Assembly: GCA_037074705.1 (NCBI GenBank)
Contig: CM073590.1
Location: 137,845,600-137,909,599 of the forward strand
Direction: 5' to 3'
Length of the DNA stretch: 64,000 nt
Source: Zhengitettix transpicula
Taxonomy: Eukaryota > Arthropoda > Insecta > Orthoptera > Tetrigidae
Shown here: piece by piece, positions 20,880-32,469 of the stretch
How the letters are laid out: each line of letters starts with the position of its first letter
How positions within the stretch are numbered: position 1 is the first letter of the stretch
Notes under the pieces: model-generated
Database searches by the model: none
The model's input: only the letters and a program-made list of their open reading frames with translations
What the model was told of the DNA's origin: nothing
Position numbers and translations under genes: made by a program

Positions 20880-23756
20880 TGAGTTACCCAAGTCAACTAC
20901 AGGTCCGACTCGAGATTTTTTCCTTCCATTATTCCCTAGCCAGAGTTCTACAATCCGCACAGCCAAACATTTAGGAATGAAATAAATCCGGTCGAGATTT
21001 TTCCATCCTGATCCTTTAATTAAAAGTATTTTTGAGAATGGTTGTGTGATTGATAAAATAGAAAGAATTCGCACGTGTGAAGGACGGAATCGAATTATGT
21101 TTGAACTAAACTACTGTTTTGCTCAGCATAATACCATTACAGAAGCTTTCTCATTATGACGGAAGACTTCAAAATGCAGTCCCTTAAATGTTTTCTTTTC
21201 TTTAAAATAACCTTTGATTATGATTTTTTCCGAAAATATTAGGCAAAACGTACGAATAATATTTATGTTTTGAAAATATAAACTAATTTAAATAAGATTT
21301 TATTTGTTTAAATATATATTTTTTTGTGATAAAATAATAATTTAATAAAAGATTCTCGGTTCTTCCAATCTCGTCAATTATTTAATTAAACGTTGTTGAT
21401 AAAACGGGAATCTTTTATCAAATAAATACACCGGGAATATCTGCGTTATTAGGTTGATTAATAATGAAAATGTCGCCGGACGAGAGACCTATTTGTAGTA
21501 TATGTTTCTGCTGTTTTTTTTCTTGACCTTTTATACGGGACCTGGACAGAACACTGGAAGAAATAATTTTTGTTCCTAATTTTATTTACTATTATGTTTT
21601 GGTGAAGCCGCGTTTTTTAAATGAAGGAATAATTGACATTTACTTAGACCAAATTTTATTGTTGATTGACACTTTTTACTTTTCTCGTCGGATATTGAGA
21701 AAATTGACCGTCGTTTAGGGACACTTATACGATGTTAGACTGGATATTGTCAAGGGAACCAAGCATTAGCCATGGAGGCCAGTAAGGTTCCCGAATAATT
21801 ATGGACGGTCTAATTGAATATCTTACTTAGGCAATTAACCCTAGACCCAAACGTCCATCTTCATTGGATTAGAGTGGCTTAACCGACAGATAGAGTTAAA
21901 TTCAAAATTTAAAGTATTTTTTCAGGCCGATCACATCGGAATACTAGATTGCAATTTATCTTGTAGCTTACAACATCTGTGTTTATTAGTCGAACTTCAG
22001 TGTTTTTATCGACAATCAATAATTTAGGTCTACAGTCTGCGTGTGACATACACAGGGGCGCGTTAAGTCGATTTATAATTGGTACTGCCAAACGACCTGG
22101 ACGTTGTATTGCGAGATTCCTAATTAACAGAAACAATATGAGTATTCTTGTAAATATCAATGCAACGCTAATCGCCTGTACTATTATGCTGGAAACGTGA
22201 ATAATGCACCTGTCGTAGAGGAAACAACGGGACTTCGTCCGCTGTGTTTCCCATTCTCAGTCCTAGTCTCATGGTTTTAATTAGAATTAACTGAATATGT
22301 TCACACATCCCTGTAAACTTTAGTTTAAAGAGTTAAAGTAAAAACGGAGTCATTCAGACTTCATTTAATGCGTACCCATAAATTACACGTTCTGTTGAAC
22401 GGTTTAAAAAAATAGGATTACGACCAAGAAGCTTACAATCGCTTACACGCATTCAGTGTTTGTAATGAAACCACAAATTTAATTAATTTTTTTACATCTC
22501 TACTGTCGACGTGGAACAAATTAATCTCGTTTAGCTTCAGAATTATGACCAGAGAATTTAATTAAACGTTTCGAATCAATAACGCAAAATATTCAAGCGG
22601 CAAAAATAAATATCATAAATTAAATTTGCTCTTTTTATGCACAATTGGGCCGTAACTAACTCTTTTTTTACTATTTATCTCACGAGTTATCAAAATAATA
22701 ACGTAGTCAGTTGGGTCTTCCAAGTATGAATTTCAGAATTTTGAAATATTTTAACATCTGTTGTGTTTCAGTTACGAAATTTTTTGTTAACAAAAGATTT
22801 TATGAAGCAACATGATACGATTAATTGAAATATAGGATTTTTGTCAGCGGTTTACAATAAATTATCGCTAAACGGTCGGTTAATAAGAAAATATGTCTTC
22901 GATATATAGAAATTTTTTTCTGCATAATGAAACAATCGTATTTTTCACTCTAAAATGTATATAATTAAGTAGAGGTTAAAAAAAATACCATTACAGAAGT
23001 ACAAAATACGCATAAAAAAGTAGACGAATAATTTAAACGTTTTGCGCATGGACGTAAGATGGGAAAAATTGGGAACGATATCTGACTCTCATTATTATAG
23101 AAATAAATCAGCTGCTAAAGATAAAAAGGAGGCACAGGATAGAAATTGTTGAAATATTAGTAAAATTTTGATTCATTTATTCTCATCGTATTTAAATGTA
23201 ATAATTTACGAATATTTACTCAAATTATCTGCCTCCAGTATCTGTTCGCTTGAAAGATAGAGGGTTTTGCTATATGAAAAATAAACACAATATTTGTGAA
23301 GTATTTTATTTATCACACTGCACAGAAACTCTAAACAAAACAAAACCAAAGACATCCACCTTAGACATCATCCAAAGATAATTTCCCGACAGTTCTATTA
23401 TTAAATTTTTGATAATAACTTATTACATGAAGTTTGAAACAACAATTTTTTTCATTTGCACATTTACAAACTAACAACGTTTCTCTGTACAAAAACAAAA
23501 TTTAAACACATAACTAACATTTTCTATCACGTTGTATGACGTTAATTCTAGTTACACTCCACTGACGTGAATAATAATTCGCCAACTGTTGGGTTTAACC
23601 GTGAGAAGTACATCCGACATTAGCAGAAGTTTAAAAATACTATTTACTACAAGACGGACGATTGCGTATATTCATGCTTTAACAAAAAAAAATATTCAAA
23701 GAGTTATCCCCTCTGCTCTGAAGATCTAACAATCAAAGAAGTTTTATGTGGATATA
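20880..23756. other. AT-rich stretch, nothing recognised
   Basis: No coding or element structure I can support. Slightly GC-richer at 21720-21890 (direct SINE similarity absent). Confidence 0.5.
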
Positions 23757-24802
23757 CCTCTGTGGTAAAAAAATAAGGTGAAATTGTCAATTATAACTCC
23801 CGGGTATTAGGAAGGTAGGTAATTTTTTCTTCCTAGGTTGGTAAGACTGTCTATAATATTTGCCAAGCGTATGTTTGTTAAAAGTTTTAATTATCTCCGA
23901 GTTACACGTGTTTTTGTAAACAACCAAAAGTGAATTTTTTGATTTTTGCAATGGGTGATTTTGTTGAGCAAAGAACTTGCATCAAATTTTGTTTGCGGAA
24001 CGAATATTCTTGTGCGGACACGTTGAAAATGTTGCGGAAGACCTTTGGTGATCAAAGTATGGCACAAAAAAACGTTTATAAGTGGTACAACGAGTTCAAA
24101 GACGAACCGCGCTCTGGGCGACCATCAACGTCTACCGACGAGGGCCACGTCCAAAAAAATCAAAGATTTGGTGCTTGAAAATCGTCGATGGACAATTAGA
24201 GATCTCGCTGATAGTGTTGGAATATCATTTGGCTCAGCCCAAACCATTTTGAAGAATGTTTTGTGTCTCAAACGCGTCAAGTCTCGATTGGTGCCAAAAT
24301 CGCTCAATTTTTTGGAAAAAAAGCGTCGCGTTGATGTGTGTGAAACTTTGCTGTCTGACTATCAGGACCACTTGAAATGCATCATTACTGGGGACGAGCC
24401 TTGGATTTACGCATACGACCCTGAAACCACCGACCAATCCAGCGAATATCGTGCAAAAGGTGAAGCAAGACCGAAAAGACCACGGCAAAGTCGATCGAAA
24501 ATCAAGGTCATGTTGACAGTTTTCTTTGATTATCGTGGTGTGGTGCCCTATGAATTCCTTCGCGACTTTTTTGCCAAAAACTCGACTTATATCGTTCCGC
24601 AACCACCGTATTCGCCTGATTTTGCTCCGTGCGACTTCTGGATATTCAGCAAACTCAAACTGTTTCGAGGACTGGAAAAGCGTTGGAAAAAGTGCGTTTA
24701 ATCGGACGGTGATTACTTTGAAGGGGATGACATTGATTTCGAAAAAATAATAAAGAATTTATATTTTATATATAAATTCACCTTACTTTTTGTTCACAGT
24801 GG
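23757..24802 (+). mobile_element. Mariner transposon, internally deleted, with both TIRs and TA flanks
   Basis: Terminal inverted repeats: the left starts CCTCTGTGGTAAAAAAATAAGG (23757), the right, read inward, CCACTGTGAACAAAAAGTAAGG (ending 24802). They agree at most positions. Both sides are flanked by TA (23755-23756, 24803-24804), the mariner target duplication. Total 1046 bp, against about 1.3 kb for intact mariners. The transposase inside is broken (separate entry). No recent autonomous activity is possible from this copy, but intact-looking ends could in principle be recognised by a related transposase; that is inference. Confidence 0.92.
23951..24720 (+). pseudogene. Mariner transposase, frameshifted and missing the second catalytic Asp
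   Basis: The start is ATG at 23951 (MGDFVEQRTCIKFCLRN), not the upstream GTG. The N-terminal helix-turn-helix region (YKWYNEFKDEPRSGRPSTS) is clear. A one-base slip in the A7 run at 24152-24158 moves the frame. The second frame has ENRRWTIRDLADSVGIS, the linker, the first catalytic Asp in IITGDEPW (24393-24395), FFDYRGVVPYEFL, and the third Asp in PPYSPDFAPCDFWIF (24618). The second catalytic motif (normally HxDNAPAH) is absent: YEFL is joined to RDFFAKNSTYIVPQ, a deletion of about 150 bp. A further deletion joins KLK to the NCFEDWKKRW end. It is catalytically dead. Confidence 0.9.
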
Positions 24803-24804
24803 TA

Positions 24805-27352
24805 ACTTCCCAACTGTTGCACATTTGCATCTCCAAGTCAGACACACCGCCGCTGGATTGGCCTGAAGCTTATAAATATGATGTTAATTATATAGCCACA
24901 AACTAGGCGCTACGACTAAAATTTTCCAATACCATATTGGCTTTATTACTAATGGTCAAAATTAATCAAAACTGGTATATGTAGGTATTTTTAGCTCTTA
25001 ATACAATTGATATACACATCGTAATTTTTTTTTACATTCGTAAGCATTTTTTCACGCCCAATCAGAGATATATTCACCCCACTGATATGTTTTCAACGAT
25101 CACCCTACTGTAAAAGAAAATCTTTATGTCCCAAATTAAATATTTAATAAAAATGTTACATGTGCTTTATTACACTACATTTGCTTTGGGGTTTCGAAAA
25201 TGAGACAAGAAGGAAAAAAAATAATACTGAAATGTAAAGAAAATTCTACACTCTTCACTTTCAATCATGACACTGTATTATTTAGAAGATTTTTTTTTAA
25301 ACAAATAATTCACTTAATATCCACAATTTTTTTTGTATTTCTAATATTATCAATTAACCCTTTTTCATTTGCCGTACCTTTGCAGGTAAGGCATTCCAGT
25401 CCCTAAGGCGGATGAAAAATTTATTTATTGACTACGAAAAAGCAAATTCTTGATATGATATGATTTGATTCAGTAATATAAAAACTGTATTTATATTATA
25501 TAAAGATAATCTTGGATTCTAGTTTTTTATTTATAAAACAATAATACATATATTAGAAATTTTTAGAAACCATTGTTTCTTAACAAAATGCGCAACGCAT
25601 TATATTTTATGCCTCAATTATATTTTAACCAATCATTTCATGGTAGCCCACACGAATTCAAATGTCAAATATATTTCACGGGACGTGAACCGATACATTT
25701 GTTCTGTTCAGTTGGAGCGGAAGGTAACACGCTTGTTATTAAACGTGGTCCTGGGACCAGTTATGGGAGCTTCAAAGCTACAACCGGTTTAATGATACGA
25801 TCTTTATTGAATCGAATTGACCCTTCGCGATGATAGGGAGTAACATGAAACCTACAGTTATATGTTATCTGGTCTACAGCGTAAATTGGTTCAAGGTCTG
25901 TTGATTTGAATTCACTCGCATTGTTGTGGTCATTATCAATTAATATCACGGTCCAATTCACATATTATGCTAAAAAAGAACGCGGTATTCAGTGATTTCT
26001 TCATATTTAATGAACAGCGTTTTTCATATATTAAAGTTTTGAGAAAATGTTTCAAATGGATAATAGTACTGTTGTAATTACTTTTAATTACGTTTGTGTC
26101 AGTAACGTTCCTTATCTCGCGTGGTGGTGTACTATTGAATGTGTTTAAAAATTTGTAAGAAAATTAATTTGTCAGAACATGTTTCCAGGACAAAGCACAC
26201 AAAATAAATCGCATTACTTTATCTAAATTAAAGAAACATAATATGAGAAGTAAACTCTGGATCAACGATCAAACTTATTGCACACTTATCCCATAATTAT
26301 TTGTCGATCAGCGTATAATTAGTGTTACATAATATTGTGAAATACGTGTTTCATAGATGGAGGAACAAAAGCAAAGTAATTTCTGCCGTTCCTTTCTTTT
26401 CTCACAATATTCTTATCTTTTCCCCTACACACTTAAACGACAGAACGTTGCATATAAGTCTATATAAAACTAAATCAATGTTACAAATTTTAACAATGGT
26501 AATTGAATAATTTCTGCTAGGTCCACTGCGTGCAGCATACAGAATTTTTCTGTGGTCTTATAACATGTATGCTTGATAAATGAAGCTATTCGGAGTGATC
26601 TCTATATTGGAATATCTGCAATGAACCACTTTGTGTCATATCATTTTTTGCTTTTATATTACAATATTTTGTAACATTCTCGCAGATACACACCATCTCA
26701 GTGAAACTGAGTAATCGTTTACTTCGAACGCTTTAACCTGTTACGTTTTACGTAAATTATTTTCACTTTTGAGGTAAAACCTTACGATGGCGGTAATAGA
26801 GATGAATGGAGGCAGGAGGAACTGCCTTTATACCTTCAATAGAGTTTATTAAAGTAGGAGAGAAAAATTGTAGACAAATTCTTTTCACGATATAACCGTC
26901 AACAATTTTTCCAGATTATCGGGGAGCATGTATGATCAAAAAAAAAATGCCTGGCTCATTATTTTCAACTCTCTCTGTATATGTATAACCTCATATTAGC
27001 TTTTAATTTTCCGCTTCCTCATTTCGGTATTTATTTTAATGAAAATATCCAAACACGAACGTGGTAATTATTATCTCATTCTCACTGCAAACGTTCAAAT
27101 TAATCAGTACGATTTATCAAAAATGTTTTTAAGGACATTGACTAATTTTAGAATGACACGAATTGAGTAGGAAAAGTAAAAGTACGGAGAGCAGGGTGGA
27201 AGAGGTGAACGCAGATCTCCACCTGGAATTGAAATGACTTACATTACAACTTGATATATTGTGTTTCAAACTGAGAGAAGATAGTATTAGTGTATATGTG
27301 AATTATCATTTAATATGTTGGTGTTTATAAATACGATAATATCTAGAAGTTA
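24805..27352. other. AT-rich stretch, nothing recognised
   Basis: An 86-codon plus frame at 25573-25833 is slightly less AT-rich than its flanks but resembles no family I know. No RNA gene or repeat. Confidence 0.45.
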
Positions 27353-27452
27353 TTTAACCCTAAGTTACCTTGCTCTATCAACAAACATCCTATTCTATAA
27401 AAGGAAAATTGACAACATGTCCATTACTCTCATGTAGCCTGTGACTATAAAA
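27353..27452 (+). mobile_element. SINE-like element, badly decayed 3' end
   Basis: TTAACCCTAAGTTACCTTGC, then CCTATTCTATAAAAGG, then TACTCTCATGTAGCCTGTGAC and an A-rich tail follow the last 100 bp of the SINE family in order with many changes. It is the oldest-looking copy in the window. Confidence 0.6.
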
Positions 27453-28689
27453 AATATGTCATTTAAGAATCGGATGGGTTAATTGATCGGTTCAGATCTA
27501 AACGCTGGTTAATATTTGCAGAAAACGCATAAATGAAGTTAATAATAATAATAATATTAATATTAATAAAATAATTGTCCGTACATGATATTCTTCGTGG
27601 TAAGAAGCTGCAAAACGATGCTAAAAAGTATAAATAGTGGTTACTGTAGAACTCGGCAAAATTGAATAGATCTATGGGTCTCAGTATTCCTTGTTCATGT
27701 TCTGAATCGAGTCACCCTATTCTTTGAAGTAGGAAATGTTTCGTTCACATCAAAACGTCAATCAACTATTATGTACCTTATATCCATTCTTATGAGCCCC
27801 GATATGATTCCTTATATTTAACGTAGTTTATAGTAATTTCTGACTAAGTATGTTATTTTTACCGAGCACAGAGAATAAAAGCTGCAAATTATTCTTTCAC
27901 AGTAATCTCTTGTGTTTTAAAATTTCAATACCAATTTCAGTCACTTGTAAGTATACAAGAAAAATAGCAGAAATACCAAGGCGAAGAAATAAACGCATTC
28001 GGTAACACTCCATAAAGAATATGAATAAATATGGCGTGTAACAATTTATCAAAATTCTCTTTGACATTCAACATTTGTTACAGCCAAATCAACCGCTGAA
28101 CATTTAAACGTCACCTTTAGATGGAATACGTTTCAATTAATATTTTGTTCTTTATTATCAAAATCCGTGTTCTTCTCACCGTAGATCTTTGAGTCTTTTC
28201 TGCTAGATAAAGTCGTACGAAGTTTTTTAAACTTTGTTTCAAATTTCTCACCATGGTCAACAAACTTTAAAAACATAAACGAATGAAGTCCACAGCATTT
28301 CTATCATGCCTCAAATATAAGTTTAAAGTCACGTAATGTACCTGTTGGTTTTTTCCGTCAACATCGATTGAATAATGATATGATATGTTTGAGAAACCAT
28401 TACGCCGCTAGGAAACTTGACGAACGTTCCTCAAAACACTGAGGCCGTAGGTATACAGTTATAACGACATTTTGTATGAAATATCTATTTCCAAATTCAT
28501 CCAACTTTATTCCACGTATTTAGTCACATTCTGCGAGTCCTGAGCCGTAATTGATTCAGCAGTTACGCCACACTTCCGCTAGATCGTAATGTTTTATGGA
28601 TGACGAGCTTGATCGCCAGCGAACGCGAAGAGTACCTCGTATCCGTCGTCCTCGTGAGCCACAAAAATATATTTTTTATGTCGTGGTGC
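27453..28689. other. AT-rich stretch, nothing recognised
   Basis: (ATA/AAT)n-like tract at 27540-27570. It leads into the CpG-rich pocket before the signal-peptide exons. Confidence 0.5.
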
Positions 28690-28850
28690 GAGACCCTCTC
28701 TGGGAATAGACGGCGAACATCGAAATCAGGGTCGGAGCATCACGTGCGCATGCGCAGAACCACAGAGAGACGAAAAGCTCGCAGTAACGCGCCGCTGCCG
28801 CAACGGAGCGCACGCGGTGTCAACAATCCGGAGGGCGATTTAACAATTTA
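28690..28850 (+). promoter_or_regulatory. CpG-rich pocket with NRF1-like site upstream of signal-peptide exon 1
   Basis: One of the densest CpG stretches in the window, containing GTGCGCATGCGCAG (28744-28757), a near-perfect NRF1 palindrome, and a run of CGC/GCG words up to about 28840. It ends roughly 140 bp before the first signal-peptide ATG at 28990. Position, composition and motif fit a promoter for the first unit. No TATA box at a convincing place was seen. The 93-codon frame through it (28600-28881) is Arg/Ser-rich, as expected from composition, and is not called. Confidence 0.4.
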
Positions 28851-28943
28851 CCAAGTAAAAAGAAAAAAAAAGAACAAATAGTGACATCTCTTTGATATGA
28901 TATCGTACACGCTGTTAGAGATCGCAAAAATACTTTTTCTCTT

Positions 28944-29061
28944 GTGACTAATTTTTGGACTACAGTGGTCAGTGATCAGGAATGACATTATGATGGTGCA
29001 AATCGTATTCCTCGTGTACGGACTACTATTTTTGGCGCCTCATACGATGGCACAAGGTGAG
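28944..29061 (+). CDS. Candidate first coding exon, signal peptide 1
   Basis: ATG at 28990, coding to 29056 (22 codons plus one base), then donor G|GTGAGA. The peptide starts MMVQIVFLVYGLLFLAP and ends HTMAQ: a short polar start, a hydrophobic core of about 12 residues, and a signal-peptidase-like site TMA|Q. The exon ends in phase 1 (CAA G|GT). The 5' leader from about 28944 (GTGACTAATTTTTGGACTAC) is shared with later units. A four-codon upstream ORF (ATGACATTATGA, 28982-28993) overlaps this ATG. What follows the signal peptide is unknown because no downstream exon was identified. It could be an alternative first exon of a secreted or membrane protein, or exon 1 of a small secreted-peptide gene. 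Confidence 0.55.
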
Positions 29062-29639
29062 AAAACTAACTTCTGGCAACCCACATATATGTCCAAAGAA
29101 TTTTGTGAAAAGACAATAGATTCTTCAAATAAATAAAGGGAAAAATTCACGGGAAATACGCTTTCAATAATAGGAAACTAATAATTATATTAAGTTATAG
29201 TGGTACGTAGTTTTTATACTATTTATTGGAGAAGATTGGTAATCGTAACCTCGGCTGGGGATTATCCACTTTTTTTTTGTAAAGATTAAAAACCATGGAA
29301 GTAATATTTAATCAAGGAAAATAGTGGTACTTCCCTGTTATATAATTGTAAACCAAACTAGTAACCAGGGTTGGTTATTTATTGCGTGACTAGTTTTCAG
29401 TGGTTATTGATAGTGAATATTTTAAGGATGAAGAAAACTGTACAATAGGTGCTAGGTTTCTTATCCAGAATTCGGTGCCCTACTGTCCACGGCCTATTTT
29501 CTTGTTCAGTTATTTATAAAATAAATAAAAAGATATTTTATAAATAGAACCAACATAAAAAATATATTTGGGAAAATGTCTGCAGTGATAGGATATTTCA
29601 CGCGGGGTGAGGGTCTTCCAGCGCTGATTAATTTGAGGG

Positions 29640-29753
29640 TAGCAGCTAATTTTTCCACGATATTGGGGAGTGATTAAGGACGGCGTCAAGATGCTTAAAG
29701 TATCAATCTTCATTTGCGGCGTTCTATTTTTTTCTTCAATGGCACAAGGTAAG
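29640..29753 (+). CDS. Candidate first coding exon, signal peptide 2
   Basis: ATG at 29691 in context GTCAAGATGC, coding to 29748 (19 codons plus one base), then donor G|GTAAGA, closer to consensus than unit 1. Peptide MLKVSIFICGVLFFSSMAQ: Lys near the start, a hydrophobic core, and cleavage site SMA|Q. It shares with unit 1 the leader GCTAATTTTTCCAC...AGTGATTAAGGA, the TCTATTTTT core codons, the ATGGCACAAG end and phase 1. The hydrophobic core sequence is otherwise diverged while function-like features are kept, which suggests an old duplication under constraint rather than a fresh repeat. Same strand, about 0.7 kb downstream of unit 1. Confidence 0.55.
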
Positions 29754-29956
29754 ACTTAATAAAATTAAGTTTTAGTTTCGCACTTTTAATTTTCATATAA
29801 TATACTATACTATTTTGTATAAATAATATTCAAAAAATTGAAAAAATTAACGCAAAAATACTGGATTAATAATAATTGGAATATAAATAATAAATACTCT
29901 CATCGTGAAATACAATTACTTATTGTGAAATGAATTAATAAGCCGGAATAATTATT

Positions 29957-30071
29957 ACTTGTTCAATTTTTGGACTACGTCGGTAGTTTATTTAACAAGT
30001 CAATTTTTTCCCTCGAATTGAATTACTCATGTTTGTACATTTATTTTTGGCGATACCTTCTGCGGCTGAAG
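29957..30071 (+). pseudogene. Signal-peptide exon unit 3, probably decayed
   Basis: The leader CAATTTTTGGACTACGTCGG matches unit 1 (ACTAATTTTTGGACTACAGTGG). An ATG at 30029 opens MFVHLFLAIPSAAE ending G|GTGACT in phase 1 at 30071. TGTACATTTATTTTTGGCG parallels TGTACGGACTACTATTTTTGGCG of unit 1. The hydrophobic core is short and the GTGACT that would be the donor is also the first bases of unit 4, so this is more likely a decayed copy than a working exon. Confidence 0.35.
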
Positions 30072-30190
30072 GTGACTAATTTTTCAACGGAAACGGCTAG
30101 TGTCATAAAAATACATCTTTATCTGCGAATAGAAGTACTCGTATCCGGGCTACTATTTTTGGCAACTCATTAAATGTCTCAAGATGAGAA
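30072..30190 (+). pseudogene. Signal-peptide exon unit 4, decayed
   Basis: GTGACTAATTTTTC, TAGTGTCATAAAAATACATC, GTACTCGTATCCGGGCTACT, ATTTTTGGCAACTCATTAAA and ATGTCTCAAGATGAGAAGG follow unit 1 almost position by position. The initiator ATG has gone (ACATCTTTATCTG), there is an in-frame TAA before ATGTCTCAAG, and the donor CAAG|GTGAG has become CAAGATGAG. All three features needed for use are lost. Confidence 0.6.
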
Positions 30191-31477
30191 GGGTTTCTTT
30201 AGTTAAGACAGTGCCACGCCTTTCACATTCCAATTGCTTTTTTTTACAACTATAAGGAGAAACTTTAATACAAAAAGTATTACAGTGCATAAAGCTGCAC
30301 TGCCAAATAAAATTTTTAGTATATATATATATATTTTTTGGTGAAGCCATTCTCGAAGTTGTGGCACATGATAATGTCATCAGTCTGGAGTTAATTTATT
30401 CTGGATGAACGTCATAAGTTCAAACAACGATATAAAGAGTAACATATTTTATCAATTAAATTTACCTACCAGAGTTGTACTTTCGAAAAATTTTAAATAA
30501 AGCTTACGTGAATTGTTTCTCGAGCCTAATGAACTCTGAATTAATTAAAACTGGTCTCTAGCTCAGCGCCTGAGAAACTGAAGGTGTTCTCACATGTATA
30601 AATAGAATATTGAAACCAGTTGCGAAAGAGTGGAACTATTGTGAAATGTCACAAATAAATCAGATGCCAAGTTGAAAGGACAAAATCATTAACGTAGTAT
30701 TTCTTTATACGTATTTCGATCTTATTTCATGTTTTAGATACTTGAAACTGATTTATGGAACGGGAAATATGGTAAAATAATATATAAAATAAAGCGGTAA
30801 AATGATTAATTTTTATTTAATTAGTTTTATTATGTCAGTAATGCTACTTCTTTCGAGTATCGAGTAATGCAAGTAAATTTTATATTACTGAAATTCAGAA
30901 ATGTGTGTTTTAATATTTATTATGTTAAATTTAAAATGTAGAATTGGGTCATTTCAATTTGTTCCGAATTCGGCATTCAATAAAGAACAACTTATAAACC
31001 TGGTGTTCTATGTGGCGAATTAATTGATTACTAGTAATCTCAGCTATGCTAATATTTGGTTTTTGTCGTCGGGTCCGGGAAAGGAGCAAACATTTAACGG
31101 AGAGGATAAAGGCCTCAGAAATTTGATGTTTACGCACATGTGTTTGTGCACATTTATTTAATGGTGAAGAACTCAACTAAATCCATCTGATAAAGAGCGA
31201 AGTAATTACATCTTTTTCCTTCTGTAAACTTTCCATCCCAATTTCCATTATACACCGAGAACGAGCTGACCAGAAATGAGGCGAGGATATTATGCAAGTA
31301 ATTGCACGCACAGATGCGGAAGGAAGTCGGGGCCATCAACGGCGCAGGAAAAGGGAAAATCAACGGAAACTCATAGCAGAGGCAGGCCCTTCTCGTGGAT
31401 GGGGGGAACTTAATCACGGACAATCTGCAATCAGACCGTGCAGTGAAGGAAAATCAATCTTAATCTACTTTTGCGAA

Positions 31478-31515
<38 letters not shown>

Positions 31516-32100
31516 AATATGAATTTATATGTAAACGTTGCATTCTAATAACAAATTCTTAATAATTTTGTTCCATATTATAATTAAAAATACATATATA
31601 TTCGTGGTTGAAAAGTTTCACGAAATCAATTACACAAAATTCTCGGACCAATGAGCATTTAATAGATCCTATCAGCAACAAAACCACTGCATTAATCTAG
31701 TCCTTGTGTTTTGTTATAGTTTAAATAGTAAACTGAACATGCGTCTCCTTGTTCATAGTATATATACTTGCATAGTACGTGAGCTCCGATCTATTACCGA
31801 TAACGTCACCCAACGTCGCTGAGTTGCGTTCGTACCGTGCCAAATGCTCGCATTTCCCATAAGCTTGGCTCCATAAGCAGTATTGTTTTATTATTTTCTG
31901 TAAATGTGTTAGATCGCGGTGAAAATTTTGAAACAAATGTGTAAAGGAACAAATAATATAATTTTAAAACAAATTGTCATAGAATTGTGGACTGAAAGCT
32001 TTTACACTGCTTTAAACACTTCCCCTTCGTTAAAAGAAAAGATAGACATAAAATAGTTATTATTAGAGGGATAATAAAAAATTTCACCTCACTTCTATAT
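30191..32100. other. AT-rich stretch with (TA)n
   Basis: TA runs at 30320-30334 and 31482-31511. A somewhat GC-richer piece at 31290-31440 is unassigned. If the signal-peptide exons belong to a gene, this would be intron; I found no convincing acceptor-exon-donor set. Confidence 0.4.
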
Positions 32101-32270
32101 TTAGATTATTTTAAACCTTCTTGTTTCTGGGAGATTCTTCTCAAACGGCGTTGCAGGTAAATTGTTCCAATCGCCAATCAAATTGCTTAAAAAATGGAAG
32201 TTTCCTACCTTTGAATTTTGTGATCTCGTTTTGGTTTTAAAATTTGTGGTTACCTCTCCGAATGTAAGTT
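32101..32270 (-). mobile_element. LINE ORF2 C-terminus
   Basis: The minus strand reads TFGEVTTNFKTKTRSQNS, then KVGNFHFLSNLIGDWNNLPA, TPFEKNLPETRRFKII and a stop at 32101. This has the same plan as the tail at 19006-19168 (NFKTKxRxQ..., then DWxxLPA) and is probably a related family. No upstream reverse transcriptase is readable; it is a 5'-truncated or decayed copy. Confidence 0.6.
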
Positions 32271-32469
32271 GTTTTTTTTAACTTTATGCCATATGTCTTT
32301 CACCTTCATGTTTCCTGTGTACGATTTAAATAGAGCGAAAAGCTTATGTTTTTTTATTCCTGTTGCCAAAGATTTCCACCCTTATTTCTCTACTTATCTC
32401 GCCCTTCACAAGGTTCTCTTATTATAAATTTTGCTGCTCTCCCACTCTAAAGTTTTTCTAGGATTTCTA

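Noticed and set aside
24234..24602. 122-codon frame antisense to mariner transposase
   Set aside because: Shadow of the transposase coding strand.
25573..25833. 86-codon plus frame with slightly higher GC
   Set aside because: No motif, no splice sites in a sensible place, no recognised family.
28600..28881. 93-codon Arg/Ser-rich frame
   Set aside because: It coincides with the CpG-rich pocket; composition explains it and the Lys run at its end comes from an A-run. Better read as promoter or leader.
29510..29713. 67-codon minus frame opposite signal-peptide unit 2
   Set aside because: It lies antisense to the better-supported exon and has no recognisable content.
31292..31522. 76-codon frame running into (TA)n
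   Set aside because: Half of it is the microsatellite translated as alternating Ile and Tyr; no family resemblance.
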